A stretch of DNA of 64,000 nt from Brachypterus glaber (taxonomy: Eukaryota; Arthropoda; Insecta; Coleoptera; Kateretidae): contig OY294046.1 of NCBI GenBank assembly GCA_958510825.1, positions 9,154,847-9,218,846 of the forward strand. The letters run 5' to 3'. This document shows, piece by piece, positions 35,101 to 38,004 of this stretch (within the stretch, counting starts at the first letter, position 1; the number at the start of each line of letters is the position of its first letter). Under the pieces are notes generated by a model. That model did not search any database. It saw only the letters and a list, made by a program, of their open reading frames with translations, and was not told the DNA's origin. The translations under genes were made by a program, and so were the position numbers.

Positions 35101-37768
35101 ACTCGCAAAATTTGAATATAACGATACGGAACACCTTGTATAAAATTTAGTAAATAAAATGTTGACATTTTAAAATTTTTGATATCAAGATTTTATTTAA
35201 ATACTAAATTTTAATAATTTTGTTTGATAATACGTATGTTAATAATAATTACAAAACTATATATGTAAATAATAAGTAAATCTATTTGTTTCTTTGTAAA
35301 TGTTATTAGTTATCGGATCGAGGGGGGCTCACAAAAGTATAATATACATATATAATATAATATATATAATATATATAATATATATAATATACATATTATG
35401 TAATTTTAAAAACAATTTTTTTAGGTAAATAGATACTTTAAAATACTTTAAAATACTAAATACTAAAATACTAAATACTTTAAATACTTTAAAATGTTAG
35501 TTTAAAGTGTCTATTTAAATATATTTAGGTACTTTAAAAAATTGTTTTTTTTTAATATTATTTTTTGCGAGCCCCCGGTAAAATTTAATGAATATCTCGT
35601 TCAGACACTAGTTATTATATTATTGATATGTACCTACTTATGTATGTTTTATATAAGAGACTTAATCGGCTTATTTTCTAAACTTAGGGCACCTGCACCA
35701 AAAAGCAGGGCCGTTGAGAGAAAATCTGGGCGTGAAACCACACTTTTTTTAAAGTGTAAAATAATGGCGAGGAAAAAACAAAAAAAAAATTAGAATGTAA
35801 AACGTAAAGGCCCTGTCGGGCCCCTTTCAACACTCTGGTGGAGAATCCATCTGCCAAAAAGTCCTATGAATATATTATTTTTGTACTATCTTAAATTGTT
35901 TTTTATATAAAAATAATTATGTTTTCTCATTCATAATAAAAAAAACTGTAGATCTTTTACAGAATATTATAATATCCATAATTGGTCAAAAAATGTACTT
36001 AAAATGTAATGAATTATTATTTAAGTTTTTAATTTTGTCCCCAAATTATTTATTAATTATTATGCTTCATAATTATTGCTTTATGTTATATGTTTATATT
36101 GTATACATCTATATTGTTGTGTTATCTTAATGAATAAATCTATTCCTAAATCCTAAAAAATATGTTTGATCCTTAGAAAAAAAAAATATTTTATACAAAA
36201 TAAGCCATCATACAAAATAACATTACTTCAGACCAGGGCTGGACATAAGAGGGGTGTGATACTCCCCAAAGTTTTTCAAGTCGGCAAATACTTGCATTCA
36301 TTTGGTAAATTATTTTTTTTTTGCAGACATTAGCAGAGGCAAGACTTTTTTTAGTCATTAAAATTATCATCAGTATAGCTTTTTTGCAGAGGCAAGATCC
36401 TTTTTTAGTATTTTTTTTAAGCACTATACTTTAGTGACTATAGTGTAAAAATTCCAAATATATTTGGCATTTTTACCAGTCACACACCCCTTTGCTTAAA
36501 TCTGGCCCTGTTTATCACCCATGATTTTGACCAAAACCAATCCCAGGCTGGGATTCCCAGTTTGGTTTGGTATGCATAAAAATCCTATGGTACCATAGGT
36601 TTTTATCCAACTTCACACATATGACATTTAATTTTAGGTATTATTTAAAGTCCCTAGTAAAAACCTAAATCCAAATAAGCAAAAACAAATTACTGAGAAC
36701 CAAACTAAGCCACAATAAAGTGACCATAGTTTTAGCTGGATGAAACCATGTTTTTGATATTGAAAACCTACTAAAACTGCTTTCCAGGCTGGGTATAATC
36801 TTGCTAGCCCTGCTTTACAGCCAAACTGGGCAGCCCAAGGCTAGTGAGATTTGTTACACCTGAGGGGCCCCCAAGTCGAGAGAAGTTAATATTTGTTTGC
36901 CCCAAAAATAAAAAATAAATAAAAAAAAGTCATCACCTACATGTTTGATTGCTTTACACTCCACAGATTTAGTAGCTGATTTACAAACAAAATTAATCAA
37001 TACAATGGGGGCCCCCAACATATAGAGGACCCCTGAAAGTGGGGGGGGGGTGTGATTTTTCACATTATCTAAGATAGTGTCTATCTTACCTGTCCAGTCA
37101 ACTGCAGTTAAACAAAAAATAGTTTGTAAGATTTTTTGACCAATTTAAAAATATCTTTCAAATAAGTGCTTAATTAATAAAAATACAATAATAATTGGCT
37201 TAATTATAACCAAAAAACGTTAAAAATAGGAGTTTTACCCCATTCTTACCCCCAATCGTCTAGGGACACTAGATCTAGGTCTTAAGTTAGCAAGGCACAG
37301 ACTGTTGCTTTGCTAACTTAAGACCTAGATCTAGTGTCCCTACAATCGTCTACCCCCAAAATCTAATCAGCTCTTTGAAATACAATAAGAAACAATATGC
37401 AAAAAAAACGCTTGTCAATATCTTATTTAAAAATGGAGTTATCGAGTTTACAGACGGACAGACGGACGAAAATTTTTTTTTACTGACTCAGAAAGGTCTA
37501 AAACGTCGAGAAATGTGAAAAAAACATGGTTGAAGATTTTCGTCGAAGATTTCAATGCATCGGCACTCTTAGTAGCACTAAGTGCCGATGTAAAAATAAT
37601 AACAATTAATTGTTATTATTAACAAATCACATTTGCCGAAATTAACAAAATTTTATTCGTCTAGAAAATGCGAAAAAAAAGCGAAAAAAAAAATAAAAAA
37701 CATAACTTACGTTTATTTTGAGCTGCTCCAAAAGCAGATTGGCCGGTGTTTCCAAAATTAAAAGCCAT
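1..37768 (-). CDS. Nup54: Nup54 gene, nuclear pore central-channel nucleoporin (8 exons seen, 3' end outside window)
   Basis: Nup54 assembles with Nup62 and Nup58 in the central channel of the nuclear pore and contributes FG repeats to the permeability barrier. Joining exons 37711-37768, 14107-14304, 13006-13278, 9704-9907, 7962-8090, 4120-4257, 1610-1804 and 328-582 gives an open frame of 1450 nt (483 codons plus one base). By my count residues 1 to about 288 hold 31 FG dipeptides of FG, GLFG-like and xFG type. The structured part begins in exon 6 with DERDDILKKWNMLQACWGTG and continues with PPIEYTPQNPFYRFKAIGY, both diagnostic of Nup54 across animals. The start MAFNFG matches the family's usual N terminus. 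The C-terminal coiled coil (roughly 200 residues in the family) is not encoded in 1-327 and must lie to the left. The FG domain is much longer than in vertebrate Nup54. In Drosophila, Nup54 is also implicated in piRNA-precursor export and female reproductive behaviour (family knowledge). Introns are 0.8-23.4 kb and full of transposons. Confidence 0.95.
328..582 (-). CDS. Nup54: Nup54 exon 8
   Basis: The exon has acceptor TTACAG and donor GTAAGA and is 255 nt. The coded segment starts NKPNLTVEVW, continues DNQTEVRITVSEKG and ends EEYLKNPPPG, matching the Nup54 segment after the RSQ loop up to the conserved NPPPG/NPPAG turn. It enters and leaves in phase 1, with the last G forming the first base of the next codon. 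A next exon should begin with a DP-I-W-type motif; none is visible between 1 and 327. Confidence 0.93.
747..1390. mobile_element. Tc1/mariner-like non-autonomous TIR element in Nup54 intron 7
   Basis: The left end CAGGTTGGCCCAAAAAGAAT follows a TA dinucleotide. The right end carries the inverted copy (GTCACATTCTTTTTGGGC), but its last few bases diverge. The interior at about 1251-1318 is shared in inverted orientation with the element at 56759-57229. There is no transposase ORF. The right border is approximate. Confidence 0.7.
1610..1804 (-). CDS. Nup54: Nup54 exon 7
   Basis: The exon has acceptor TTATAG and donor GTATGA and is 195 nt. It encodes FYNTSQ, PPIEYTPQNPFYRFKAIGY and then IVRLTFNKKISEMRSQ, ending KNGIGGILG. 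This is the most conserved block of Nup54, the alpha/beta domain with its FNKK..E.RSQ signature. It is phase 1 at both ends. Confidence 0.95.
2127..3935. mobile_element. 1.8-kb element with about 66-bp terminal inverted repeats, non-coding
   Basis: The left terminus (2127-2192) and right terminus (about 3872-3935) are inverted copies over about 66 bp, including GCGTATACTATTTTTCCTAC on the left. No transposase is recognisable inside. Positions 2990-3570 are one arm of a foldback family also seen at 61016-61760 and 5531-7715, so the element either captured or was invaded by that repeat. It lies in Nup54 intron 6. Superfamily not determined. Confidence 0.6.
2606..2739. repeat. Pair of identical short hairpins
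   Basis: CTTCCGGTTATACCGGAA occurs at about 2607-2624 and again at 2722-2739. Each copy is a self-complementary hairpin with a 7-bp CTTCCGG-type stem. Both lie inside the 2127-3935 element. Confidence 0.75.
4120..4257 (-). CDS. Nup54: Nup54 exon 6
   Basis: The exon has acceptor TTCTCAG and is 138 nt. It encodes VPGQQSAASKNQQVVASVYA and then DERDDILKKWNMLQACWGTG, the conserved start of the Nup54 structured domain. The donor must be GTTCGT at 4119-4114. It is weak, but it is the only GT that restores the KG-(F/Y) junction of the family. Phase 1 at both ends. Confidence 0.93.
4329..4462. mobile_element. Palindromic foldback element with GC-rich core
   Basis: The outer arms pair TTATAATACA...GGGCGAAAAGTTAA with TTAACTTTTTTCCCGTGTATTATAA. 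The core contains GGGCCGGCCGATAGGGCCGGCCC, itself an inverted repeat. The sequence is highly GC-rich inside AT-rich intron DNA. No ORF. Confidence 0.65.
4980..5042. repeat. Imperfect hairpin with GGGCGA/TCGCCC ends
   Basis: TTAGCGGGCGAACAAAACTT pairs imperfectly with CAACTTATCGCCCGTTAA around a GGCCCTAGGGCC core palindrome. Its organisation resembles the foldback at 4329-4462. Confidence 0.5.
5080..5500. repeat. Degenerate tandem repeat, unit about 125 bp
   Basis: Three diverged units share the order AAGTCCTATAAACT(A/C)AAATTTTT, ACTTT(A/G)ATT-ATAGAAATAT and GATTTATAAACAAAAA. Non-coding, in Nup54 intron 5. Confidence 0.5.
5598..6135. mobile_element. Nested TIR element, GGGAACGTTCAAG family
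   Basis: The left end reads GGGAACGTTCAAGTATTACG and the right end TACGTAATACTTGAACGCTC, with C-rich tracts next to both ends. It is inserted in the left arm of the 5531-7715 foldback; the uninterrupted right arm shows the empty site. AT dinucleotides flank it. Ends of this family recur at 3795, 7741, 25674, 27790 and 45715. Confidence 0.75.
6455..6972. mobile_element. Nested repeat, second copy at 29187-29647
   Basis: It begins AATAGTATATTAAA and ends GAGTCGCAAAATAGAAAA. An internal hairpin surrounds CATAACATACGTTTTTAGCG and CGCTAAAAACGTGTTATG. The same order is present at 29187-29647. Comparison with the other arm of the host foldback (near 7300) shows the empty site. Confidence 0.7.
7741..7872. 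mobile_element. Short member of the GGGAACGTTCAAG family
   Basis: It starts GGAACGTTCAAGTAACGC, has a G-rich interior and ends GCGTAATAATTGAACGTTCC. It lies 24 bp beyond the end of the 5531-7715 foldback and 89 bp from Nup54 exon 5. Confidence 0.65.
7962..8090 (-). CDS. Nup54: Nup54 exon 5 (FG repeats)
   Basis: The exon has acceptor AATTAG and donor GTAAAC and is 129 nt. It encodes a glycine-rich stretch with six FG dipeptides (starting GFGGFGAGTGG, ending AQVVGQQG). It corresponds to the GFGFGTGFG region just before the structured domain in vertebrates. Phase 1 at both ends. Confidence 0.9.
8172..8317. mobile_element. Palindromic foldback element with GAGCGAGCG core
   Basis: The arms GGGACTAAACTGGCTGTTTT and AAAACAGCCAAGTTTAGTCC, extended outward by TATATACC/GGTATATA, enclose a core with GAGCGAGCGTAGCGAGCGAG. 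No ORF. It lies in Nup54 intron 4. Confidence 0.65.
8917..9618. mobile_element. 0.7-kb TIR element, TCCATATTTTACGTAA ends
   Basis: The left end TGTCCATATTTTACGTAATG and the right end TTACGTAATATATGGACC are inverted copies, each next to G-runs or a GAGGGGGAGGGGG tract. Organisation is like the GGGAACGTTCAAG family but the terminal sequence differs. A 78-codon ORF inside (9182-9418) has no recognisable domain. Confidence 0.6.
9704..9907 (-). CDS. Nup54: Nup54 exon 4 (FG repeats)
   Basis: The exon has acceptor TTTCCAG and donor GTAAGA and is 204 nt. It encodes a Thr/Gly-rich segment with six FG dipeptides, five of them LFG (for example TTSLFGGTTTT and SAPSLFGSNFG). Phase 1 at both ends, splitting a glycine codon each time. 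Confidence 0.92.
10481..10811. mobile_element. Partial copy of the 52704-53263 foldback
   Basis: CAATACATACAGATAAT, ACTCAATAATAACCCCTGCG and the core TTAACCTGCTTGGCTGACGC follow in the same order as in the complete copy. The right inverted arm is absent. It lies in Nup54 intron 3. Confidence 0.75.
11971..12046. repeat. Hairpin with CTCGAGTTGGAAATGT arms
   Basis: ACATTTCCAACTCTCGAGAT and ATCTCGAGTTGGAAATGT form nearly perfect arms of about 30 bp that continue through TTGGCC/GGCCAA. The loop is TAGGCTACGCCTC. Confidence 0.75.
12676..12739. repeat. Hairpin with ACTTGTAAGCC / GGCCTACAAGT arms
   Basis: GACTTAGTGC...TTTACTTGTAAGCC pairs with GGGCCTACAAGTAAA...GCACTAAGTC around GACGTCGT. Part of the left arm recurs at about 12901-12924 without a partner. 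Confidence 0.7.
13006..13278 (-). CDS. Nup54: Nup54 exon 3 (FG repeats)
   Basis: The exon has acceptor TTTCCAG and donor GTAAAT and is 273 nt. It encodes nine FG dipeptides separated by Ser/Thr/Ala/Pro spacers, such as GSTFGAPASTASLFG and FGAPQQTSLFGS. Low charge and lack of other residue types are typical of cohesive FG domains. Phase 1 at both ends. Confidence 0.93.
13612..13662. repeat. (TGTC)n microsatellite
   Basis: Interrupted CTGT/TGTC tetranucleotide repeat lying next to a hAT-like MITE. Confidence 0.85.
13672..13806. mobile_element. hAT-like MITE, TAGGGTCACTTCATC family, diverged copy
   Basis: The ends AGGGTCCCTTCATCT and AGATAAATTGACCCT, and the interior TTTTTGCTCTGGTTTTCG, match the intact copy at 23181-23299. 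No clean target duplication. It lies between Nup54 exons 2 and 3. Confidence 0.7.
14107..14304 (-). CDS. Nup54: Nup54 exon 2 (FG repeats)
   Basis: The exon has acceptor GTTTCAG and donor GTAAGA and is 198 nt. It encodes eight FG dipeptides with Ala/Pro/Thr/Gln spacers (PTGFGTAFG, SNPTQQQQAPAFG). The first codon is completed by the last base of exon 1, and the exon leaves in phase 1. Confidence 0.92.
14540..14830. repeat. Tandem repeat, unit about 115 bp, family shared with 18830-19265
   Basis: Each unit has TGGTATAT..GGGGTTTTTG(A/G)GG, TGAATCTGATAATAA and CACCCCC(T/A)GAGGGG in order. About 2.5 units here and four further along intron 1. Confidence 0.7.
15270..15735 (+). mobile_element. TAACGTT-rich repeat, inverted copy at 45739-46225
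   Basis: Multiple AACGTTA and TCTAACGTTAG segments are followed by AAAGTTTTTCTGAGAGGTAA. The same sequence runs in opposite orientation in sra intron 1. No coding potential. Confidence 0.7.
15890..16060. repeat. Cluster of TCTAACGTTAGA-type palindromes
   Basis: TAACGTTA and AACGTT recur at short intervals within 170 bp, several as complete palindromes. Related to the repeat at 15270-15735. Confidence 0.6.
16795..16925 (+). pseudogene. Fragment of a non-LTR reverse transcriptase (motif A region)
   Basis: A 43-codon open stretch reads EWLNSLDKDEFILVV, then FLDFRRAFETVYRKLL. This matches the FLDF-K-AFDTV motif A of non-LTR reverse transcriptases, with glutamate where the second aspartate usually stands. 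Neighbouring RT motifs are absent. A short decayed remnant in Nup54 intron 1. Confidence 0.6.
16960..17140. repeat. Repeat with CCGACCGACCGA run; inverted copy at 18590-18765
   Basis: ATGCCAAATTTCAAGTCTCT, TATCGTGCTTACAAGATT and a GACCGACCGACC run appear in this order, and in reverse complement at 18590-18765. The two copies bracket the Tc1-like element at 17424-18258. Confidence 0.7.
17424..18258. mobile_element. Tc1/mariner-like element, degenerate
   Basis: The termini CAGTGGTGGCATTAAATATC and GATATTTAATGCCACAACTG are inverted repeats of about 27 bp (continuing GGGACAA/TTGTCCC), with TA at both sides. The CAGTGGTGG-type end is characteristic of Tc1-like transposons. The 835-bp length is too short for an intact element and the interior has stops in all frames; short protein-like pieces at about 17590-17850 may be transposase remnants. 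Confidence 0.75.
18590..18765. repeat. Inverted copy of the 16960-17140 repeat
   Basis: Contains GTCGGTCGGTCAGTCGATCG, AATCTTGTAAGCACGATAAC and AGAGACTTGAAATTTGGCAT, the reverse complement of the copy at 16960-17140. Confidence 0.7.
18830..19265. repeat. Tandem repeat, unit about 115 bp, about four units
   Basis: Recurring GGGGTTTTTGAGGTTGCTGA, TGAATC(T/C)GATAAT and CACCCCCTGAGGG blocks; same family as 14540-14830. A 163-codon minus-strand ORF here is made of the repeated unit and has no domain. Confidence 0.7.
19266..21360. other. Intronic stretch without recognisable gene
   Basis: AT-rich Nup54 intron 1. GGGTGTTTCAGGAAGG at about 19987 and GAACACCCTGTATTT at about 20932 could be weak terminal repeats of an old 0.95-kb element. 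A three-fold TAATATTTAATAATATTTAA run lies at about 19590-19620. Nothing else stands out. Confidence 0.4.
21420..22135. mobile_element. Element with GTGCCGATG ends; inverted copy at 61935-62615
   Basis: It runs from AAGAGTGCCGATGCATCG to ATAGTGCCGATGTTTTGACA and includes a (CTGT)n run at 21582-21601. The same sequence in reverse complement fills 61935-62615; partial copies lie at 37120-37600 and 45180-45640. No transposase ORF. Confidence 0.7.
22136..23095. other. Intronic stretch, nothing recognised
   Basis: AT-rich sequence with poly-T runs. No ORF with domain similarity, no RNA gene and no clear terminal repeats. Confidence 0.4.
23096..23131. repeat. (ACT)n microsatellite
   Basis: About eleven uninterrupted ACT/CTA trinucleotides, immediately before a hAT-like MITE. 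Confidence 0.9.
23151..23449 (-). mobile_element. hAT-like MITE (CAACGAAC ends) with 8-bp target duplication, carrying a nested MITE
   Basis: The termini CAACGAACTAATAACTC and GAGTTATTAGTTCGTTG are flanked on both sides by GACTTTTT. An 8-bp duplication and CAACG ends fit the hAT superfamily. It is the same family, in opposite orientation, as the array at 33897-35096, but lacks that array's central segment. Another MITE is inserted near its left end. Confidence 0.85.
23181..23299. mobile_element. hAT-like MITE nested in another hAT-like MITE
   Basis: The termini TAGGGTCACTTCATC and GATGAAGTGACCCTA are perfect 15-bp inverted repeats. Both sides carry the 8-bp duplication TCTAGAAT (23173-23180 and 23300-23307). 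The 119-bp element is nearly a complete hairpin. Relatives: 13672-13806 and probably 53855-54014. Confidence 0.9.
24124..24592. mobile_element. Element with about 60-bp terminal inverted repeats
   Basis: TTTCTTGTTTTATTAGAACA...AATTAAGAATAAAGTA at 24140-24183 recurs inverted at about 24533-24580. The interior near 24195 contains CAACGTTTCGGTCTTTATTG, a type of sequence often seen near the ends of Penelope-like or related elements (family knowledge, weak here). No ORF. Confidence 0.6.
24858..24860 (+). CDS. Candidate 5' coding exon end (ATG directly before GTAAGT) for the nested gene
   Basis: AAA-ATG is followed immediately by the consensus donor GTAAGT. Splicing this ATG to the acceptor at 31637 would be in frame (phase 0) with the threonine-rich gene. 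This is only a possibility: the next residues, FKFKWPKL, give no signal peptide. Reading through instead gives a leader-like M-V-S-L-L-L-F-L-F-W-L-S-G-A that runs into a transposon. Confidence 0.3.
24891..25531. mobile_element. 0.64-kb element with about 95-bp terminal inverted repeats (GAGCGGTCCAAAAGTC family)
   Basis: The left GAGCGGTCCAAAAGTCGCCC...TTAAATAAGACAACTTAAAC is the inverted copy of the right GTTTAAGTTGTCTTATTTAA...GACTTTTGGACCGCTC. TA dinucleotides lie at both borders. No ORF. A lone end of the same family lies at 49037. Confidence 0.75.
25674..25892. mobile_element. Foldback member of the GTTCAAGTATTACGTAACGC family
   Basis: 219 bp with arms of about 85 bp. GCGTTCAAGTATTACGTAAC and TTACGTAATACTTGAAGG are the outer ends, and TTCTCGCGTTATTA/TAATAACGCGAGAA lie inside. 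The unpaired centre is G-rich. Confidence 0.8.
26694..26925. repeat. Imperfect foldback with arms of about 90 bp
   Basis: GAAGAGAAAAAGATGCAAGT and CTTGCATCTTTTTCTC mark the outer arms, and ACTTGAAATTTGG and CCAAATTTCAAGT the inner arms. No ORF. Confidence 0.7.
26938..27015. repeat. Imperfect hairpin
   Basis: CTGCCGTGCTAAGCTGAAAGGT pairs imperfectly with ACCTTTCAGCTTTGGAAGGCAG across a loop of about 35 nt. Confidence 0.6.
27031..27125. repeat. Perfect 42-bp inverted repeat hairpin
   Basis: 27031-27072 and 27084-27125 are exact reverse complements (42 bp each) with an 11-nt spacer. The stem runs from CTTTTGGTATACACTTTTGG outside to CCCCTTCCCGGC inside. Confidence 0.92.
27141..27544 (+). repeat. 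Copy 1 of a duplicated 0.4-kb segment
   Basis: Nearly identical to 28755-29165 over its whole length, beginning AATGGAGCTCTCTACAACTA and ending CTAACGGGAGAAATC. It contains a hairpin with GCTACACTTTCCAGCCAACC and GGTTGGCCGGAAAGTGTAGC arms of about 40 bp. The ORF over this region is repeat sequence. Confidence 0.85.
27651..28381. mobile_element. TIR element related to the GAGCGGTCC family, with an inserted TIR remnant
   Basis: Outer halves TCCCTTTAACTTATAAACAG...TTAAATAACATAACC and GTTATGTTATATACGTG...CGTTCAAAAGTTAAAGGGG are inverted. A GCGTTACGTAATACTTGAAC end of the other family lies at about 27791-27810. Confidence 0.55.
28755..29165 (+). repeat. Copy 2 of the duplicated 0.4-kb segment
   Basis: Direct-orientation copy of 27141-27544 with few substitutions and one small insertion (ATAAAAATA-type, near 28997). 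Its internal hairpin is slightly better paired than in copy 1. Confidence 0.85.
29187..29647. mobile_element. Second copy of the nested repeat at 6455-6972
   Basis: It begins AATAGTATATTAAA and ends TAAGAGTCGCAAAATAGAAA, with CTTTCATAACATACGTTTAT and CTAAAAACATGTTATGAAAC as the internal hairpin. It follows directly after the 0.4-kb duplicated segment. Confidence 0.7.
29880..30545 (-). pseudogene. 5'-truncated non-LTR retrotransposon (RNase H and C-terminal zinc motif), R1/I-type
   Basis: The open stretch 29989-30531 encodes the end of an ORF2. WVKGHNGNVGNEEADRLA is the last RNase H catalytic block (H..N..ADRLA). CRGCYMEEETMEHVLCHC is the cysteine/histidine motif typical of R1/LOA/I-group polyproteins. 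The frame is open to the stop at 29989, and a 3' UTR ends in AATAACCATAACCATAACC. Endonuclease, RT and the first part of RNase H are missing, consistent with truncated reverse transcription. It is unrelated in sequence to the LINE at 38005-43620. Confidence 0.85.
30546..31030. other. Intronic AT-rich stretch, nothing recognised
   Basis: Poly-T and poly-A runs with no ORF, terminal repeat or RNA gene that I can support. Confidence 0.4.
31031..31415. repeat. Degenerate tandem repeat built on TTGCATATTTCATGG
   Basis: TTGCATATTTCATGG(A/G)TTAAAAA and close variants recur at least five times at irregular spacing, joined by TAATTTTGGGAAAA segments. Confidence 0.7.
31637..31799 (+). CDS. Nested gene, upstream exon of a threonine-rich membrane protein
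   Basis: The acceptor is TTTTTTTAG and the donor GATG|GTAAGT. In frame 0 the exon reads FKFKWPKLAEPEPAPTESPT and then QFFEKIKNIIKSEVQNKTST, ending FNLQD plus one base. The other two frames have early stops. It joins the exon at 33164 in frame, making a GAA codon across the junction. The first coding exon, which should supply the start and any signal peptide, is not certain (see 24858). It lies antisense inside Nup54 intron 1. Confidence 0.65.
32600..32945 (-). mobile_element. Repeat shared with sra intron 2 (GACGGACGGACAGACGG run)
   Basis: CATTTTCAAAGTTTCTTATT, TTTGTATCCAAGAATTTTT and GGGAAATTCGAAACTACCGT follow each other here, and in reverse complement at 47820-48065 next to sra exon 2. 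The short ORF across it is repeat-derived. Confidence 0.7.
33164..33867 (+). CDS. Nested gene, last exon: mucin-like threonine-rich single-pass membrane protein
   Basis: After the acceptor TATTTCAG the frame stays open for 233 residues to TAA at 33865-33867. The outer part is dominated by Thr runs (ETTTTSSPGIETT, TTTENVAVTTNNYTT, LFSTTTKNIPSTN), typical of mucin-type O-glycosylated stalks. It also has several N-glycosylation sequons (NYT, NIT, NVT, NRT, NST). A hydrophobic segment YFYIILGVIIALLIIIIIVL is followed by YKVHRNRNK, which fits an outside N terminus and a cytoplasmic tail of about 38 residues ending GYIRQEHK. With 31637-31799 the known product is 288 residues. I do not recognise an orthologue. 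The ACA-rich coding is unlike Nup54 and sra, but the intact frame and clean splice sites argue for a real gene. It is transcribed opposite to its host gene Nup54. Confidence 0.75.
33889..35096 (+). repeat. Tandem array of four hAT-like MITEs with 67-68 bp spacers
   Basis: The MITEs lie at 33897-34150, 34219-34466, 34534-34781 and 34849-35096 (248-254 bp). Each runs from CAACGAAC(C/T)AATAACTC to GAGTTATTAGTTCGTTG. The first is flanked by the 8-bp duplication GGTGATAT (33889-33896, 34151-34158). Each spacer contains the perfect palindrome GCGAGCCGGCTCGC. The central part of each MITE has a further hairpin around ACCAGTAACTGG. The array begins 21 bp after the stop codon of the nested gene. Confidence 0.9.
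35152..35157 (+). terminator. Candidate polyadenylation signal for the nested gene
   Basis: AATAAA lies within GTAAATAAAATG, the first canonical signal I see after the nested gene's stop codon and MITE array. If it is used, the MITE array is part of the 3' UTR. Confidence 0.3.
35338..35535. repeat. AT-rich satellite-like tracts
   Basis: 35338-35400 is built of TATAATATA units; 35435-35500 is built of ACTTTAAAATACTAAAT-type units. Confidence 0.8.
35540..37100. other. Intronic stretch of Nup54 intron 1 without recognised gene
   Basis: At 36100-36160 an ATGAATAAATC..TCCTAAATCCTAAA tail resembles the 3' end of a retroposon. 36230-36800 has inverted CCAGCCTGGG-type fragments but no clear element borders. 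The short ORFs carry no domains. Confidence 0.4.
37261..37342. mobile_element. 82-bp perfect hairpin transposon with 8-bp target duplication
   Basis: It runs from TAGGGACACTAGATCTAGG to CCTAGATCTAGTGTCCCTA, with 33-bp exact inverted arms and a 16-nt loop. CAATCGTC is duplicated at 37253-37260 and 37343-37350. The host repeat shows the empty-site arrangement (CCCCCAATCGT-TACCCCC) at about 62356. TAGGG ends and the 8-bp duplication fit hAT. It lies about 360 bp inside Nup54 intron 1. Confidence 0.9.
37711..37768 (-). CDS. Nup54: Nup54 exon 1 (start codon)
   Basis: ATG at 37768-37766 opens MAFNFGNTGQSAFGAAQNK. The start MAFNFG is the usual Nup54 N terminus and carries the first two FG repeats. 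The donor GTAAGT is consensus and leaves phase 1. Intron 1, 23,406 bp, follows. The 3' end of a LINE lies about 240 bp upstream, so the proximal promoter is either very short or displaced. Confidence 0.92.
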
Positions 37769-38004
37769 TATAAAATTGAACCCAAATATAAAAACATAAA
37801 CAATAATTTCTTCTTCTTTCTTTCTTCTTTGGGTTTATTTGGCGACGCAATTAAGCATATCCGCCACTGCTACTTTTTATTTGAACACACAACACTAAAA
37901 GTTACTGTTTTTACTACATATATTCGACACTACTAAAATGTTTCTACTTTTATGCGGACAAACTACAGGGTTGGCGGGGAAGGGATATAAGCGGTTTTTT
38001 GAGT
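37769..38004 (-). promoter_or_regulatory. Region between Nup54 start codon and LINE ORF2 stop
   Basis: 236 bp must contain the Nup54 5' UTR, any remaining proximal promoter and the LINE 3' UTR. No TATA box is evident. A purine-rich GAAGAAAGAAAGAAGAAG stretch (minus strand) lies about 50 bp upstream of the ATG. I could not fix the LINE 3' border: there is no long poly(A) and no visible target duplication. Confidence 0.4.
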
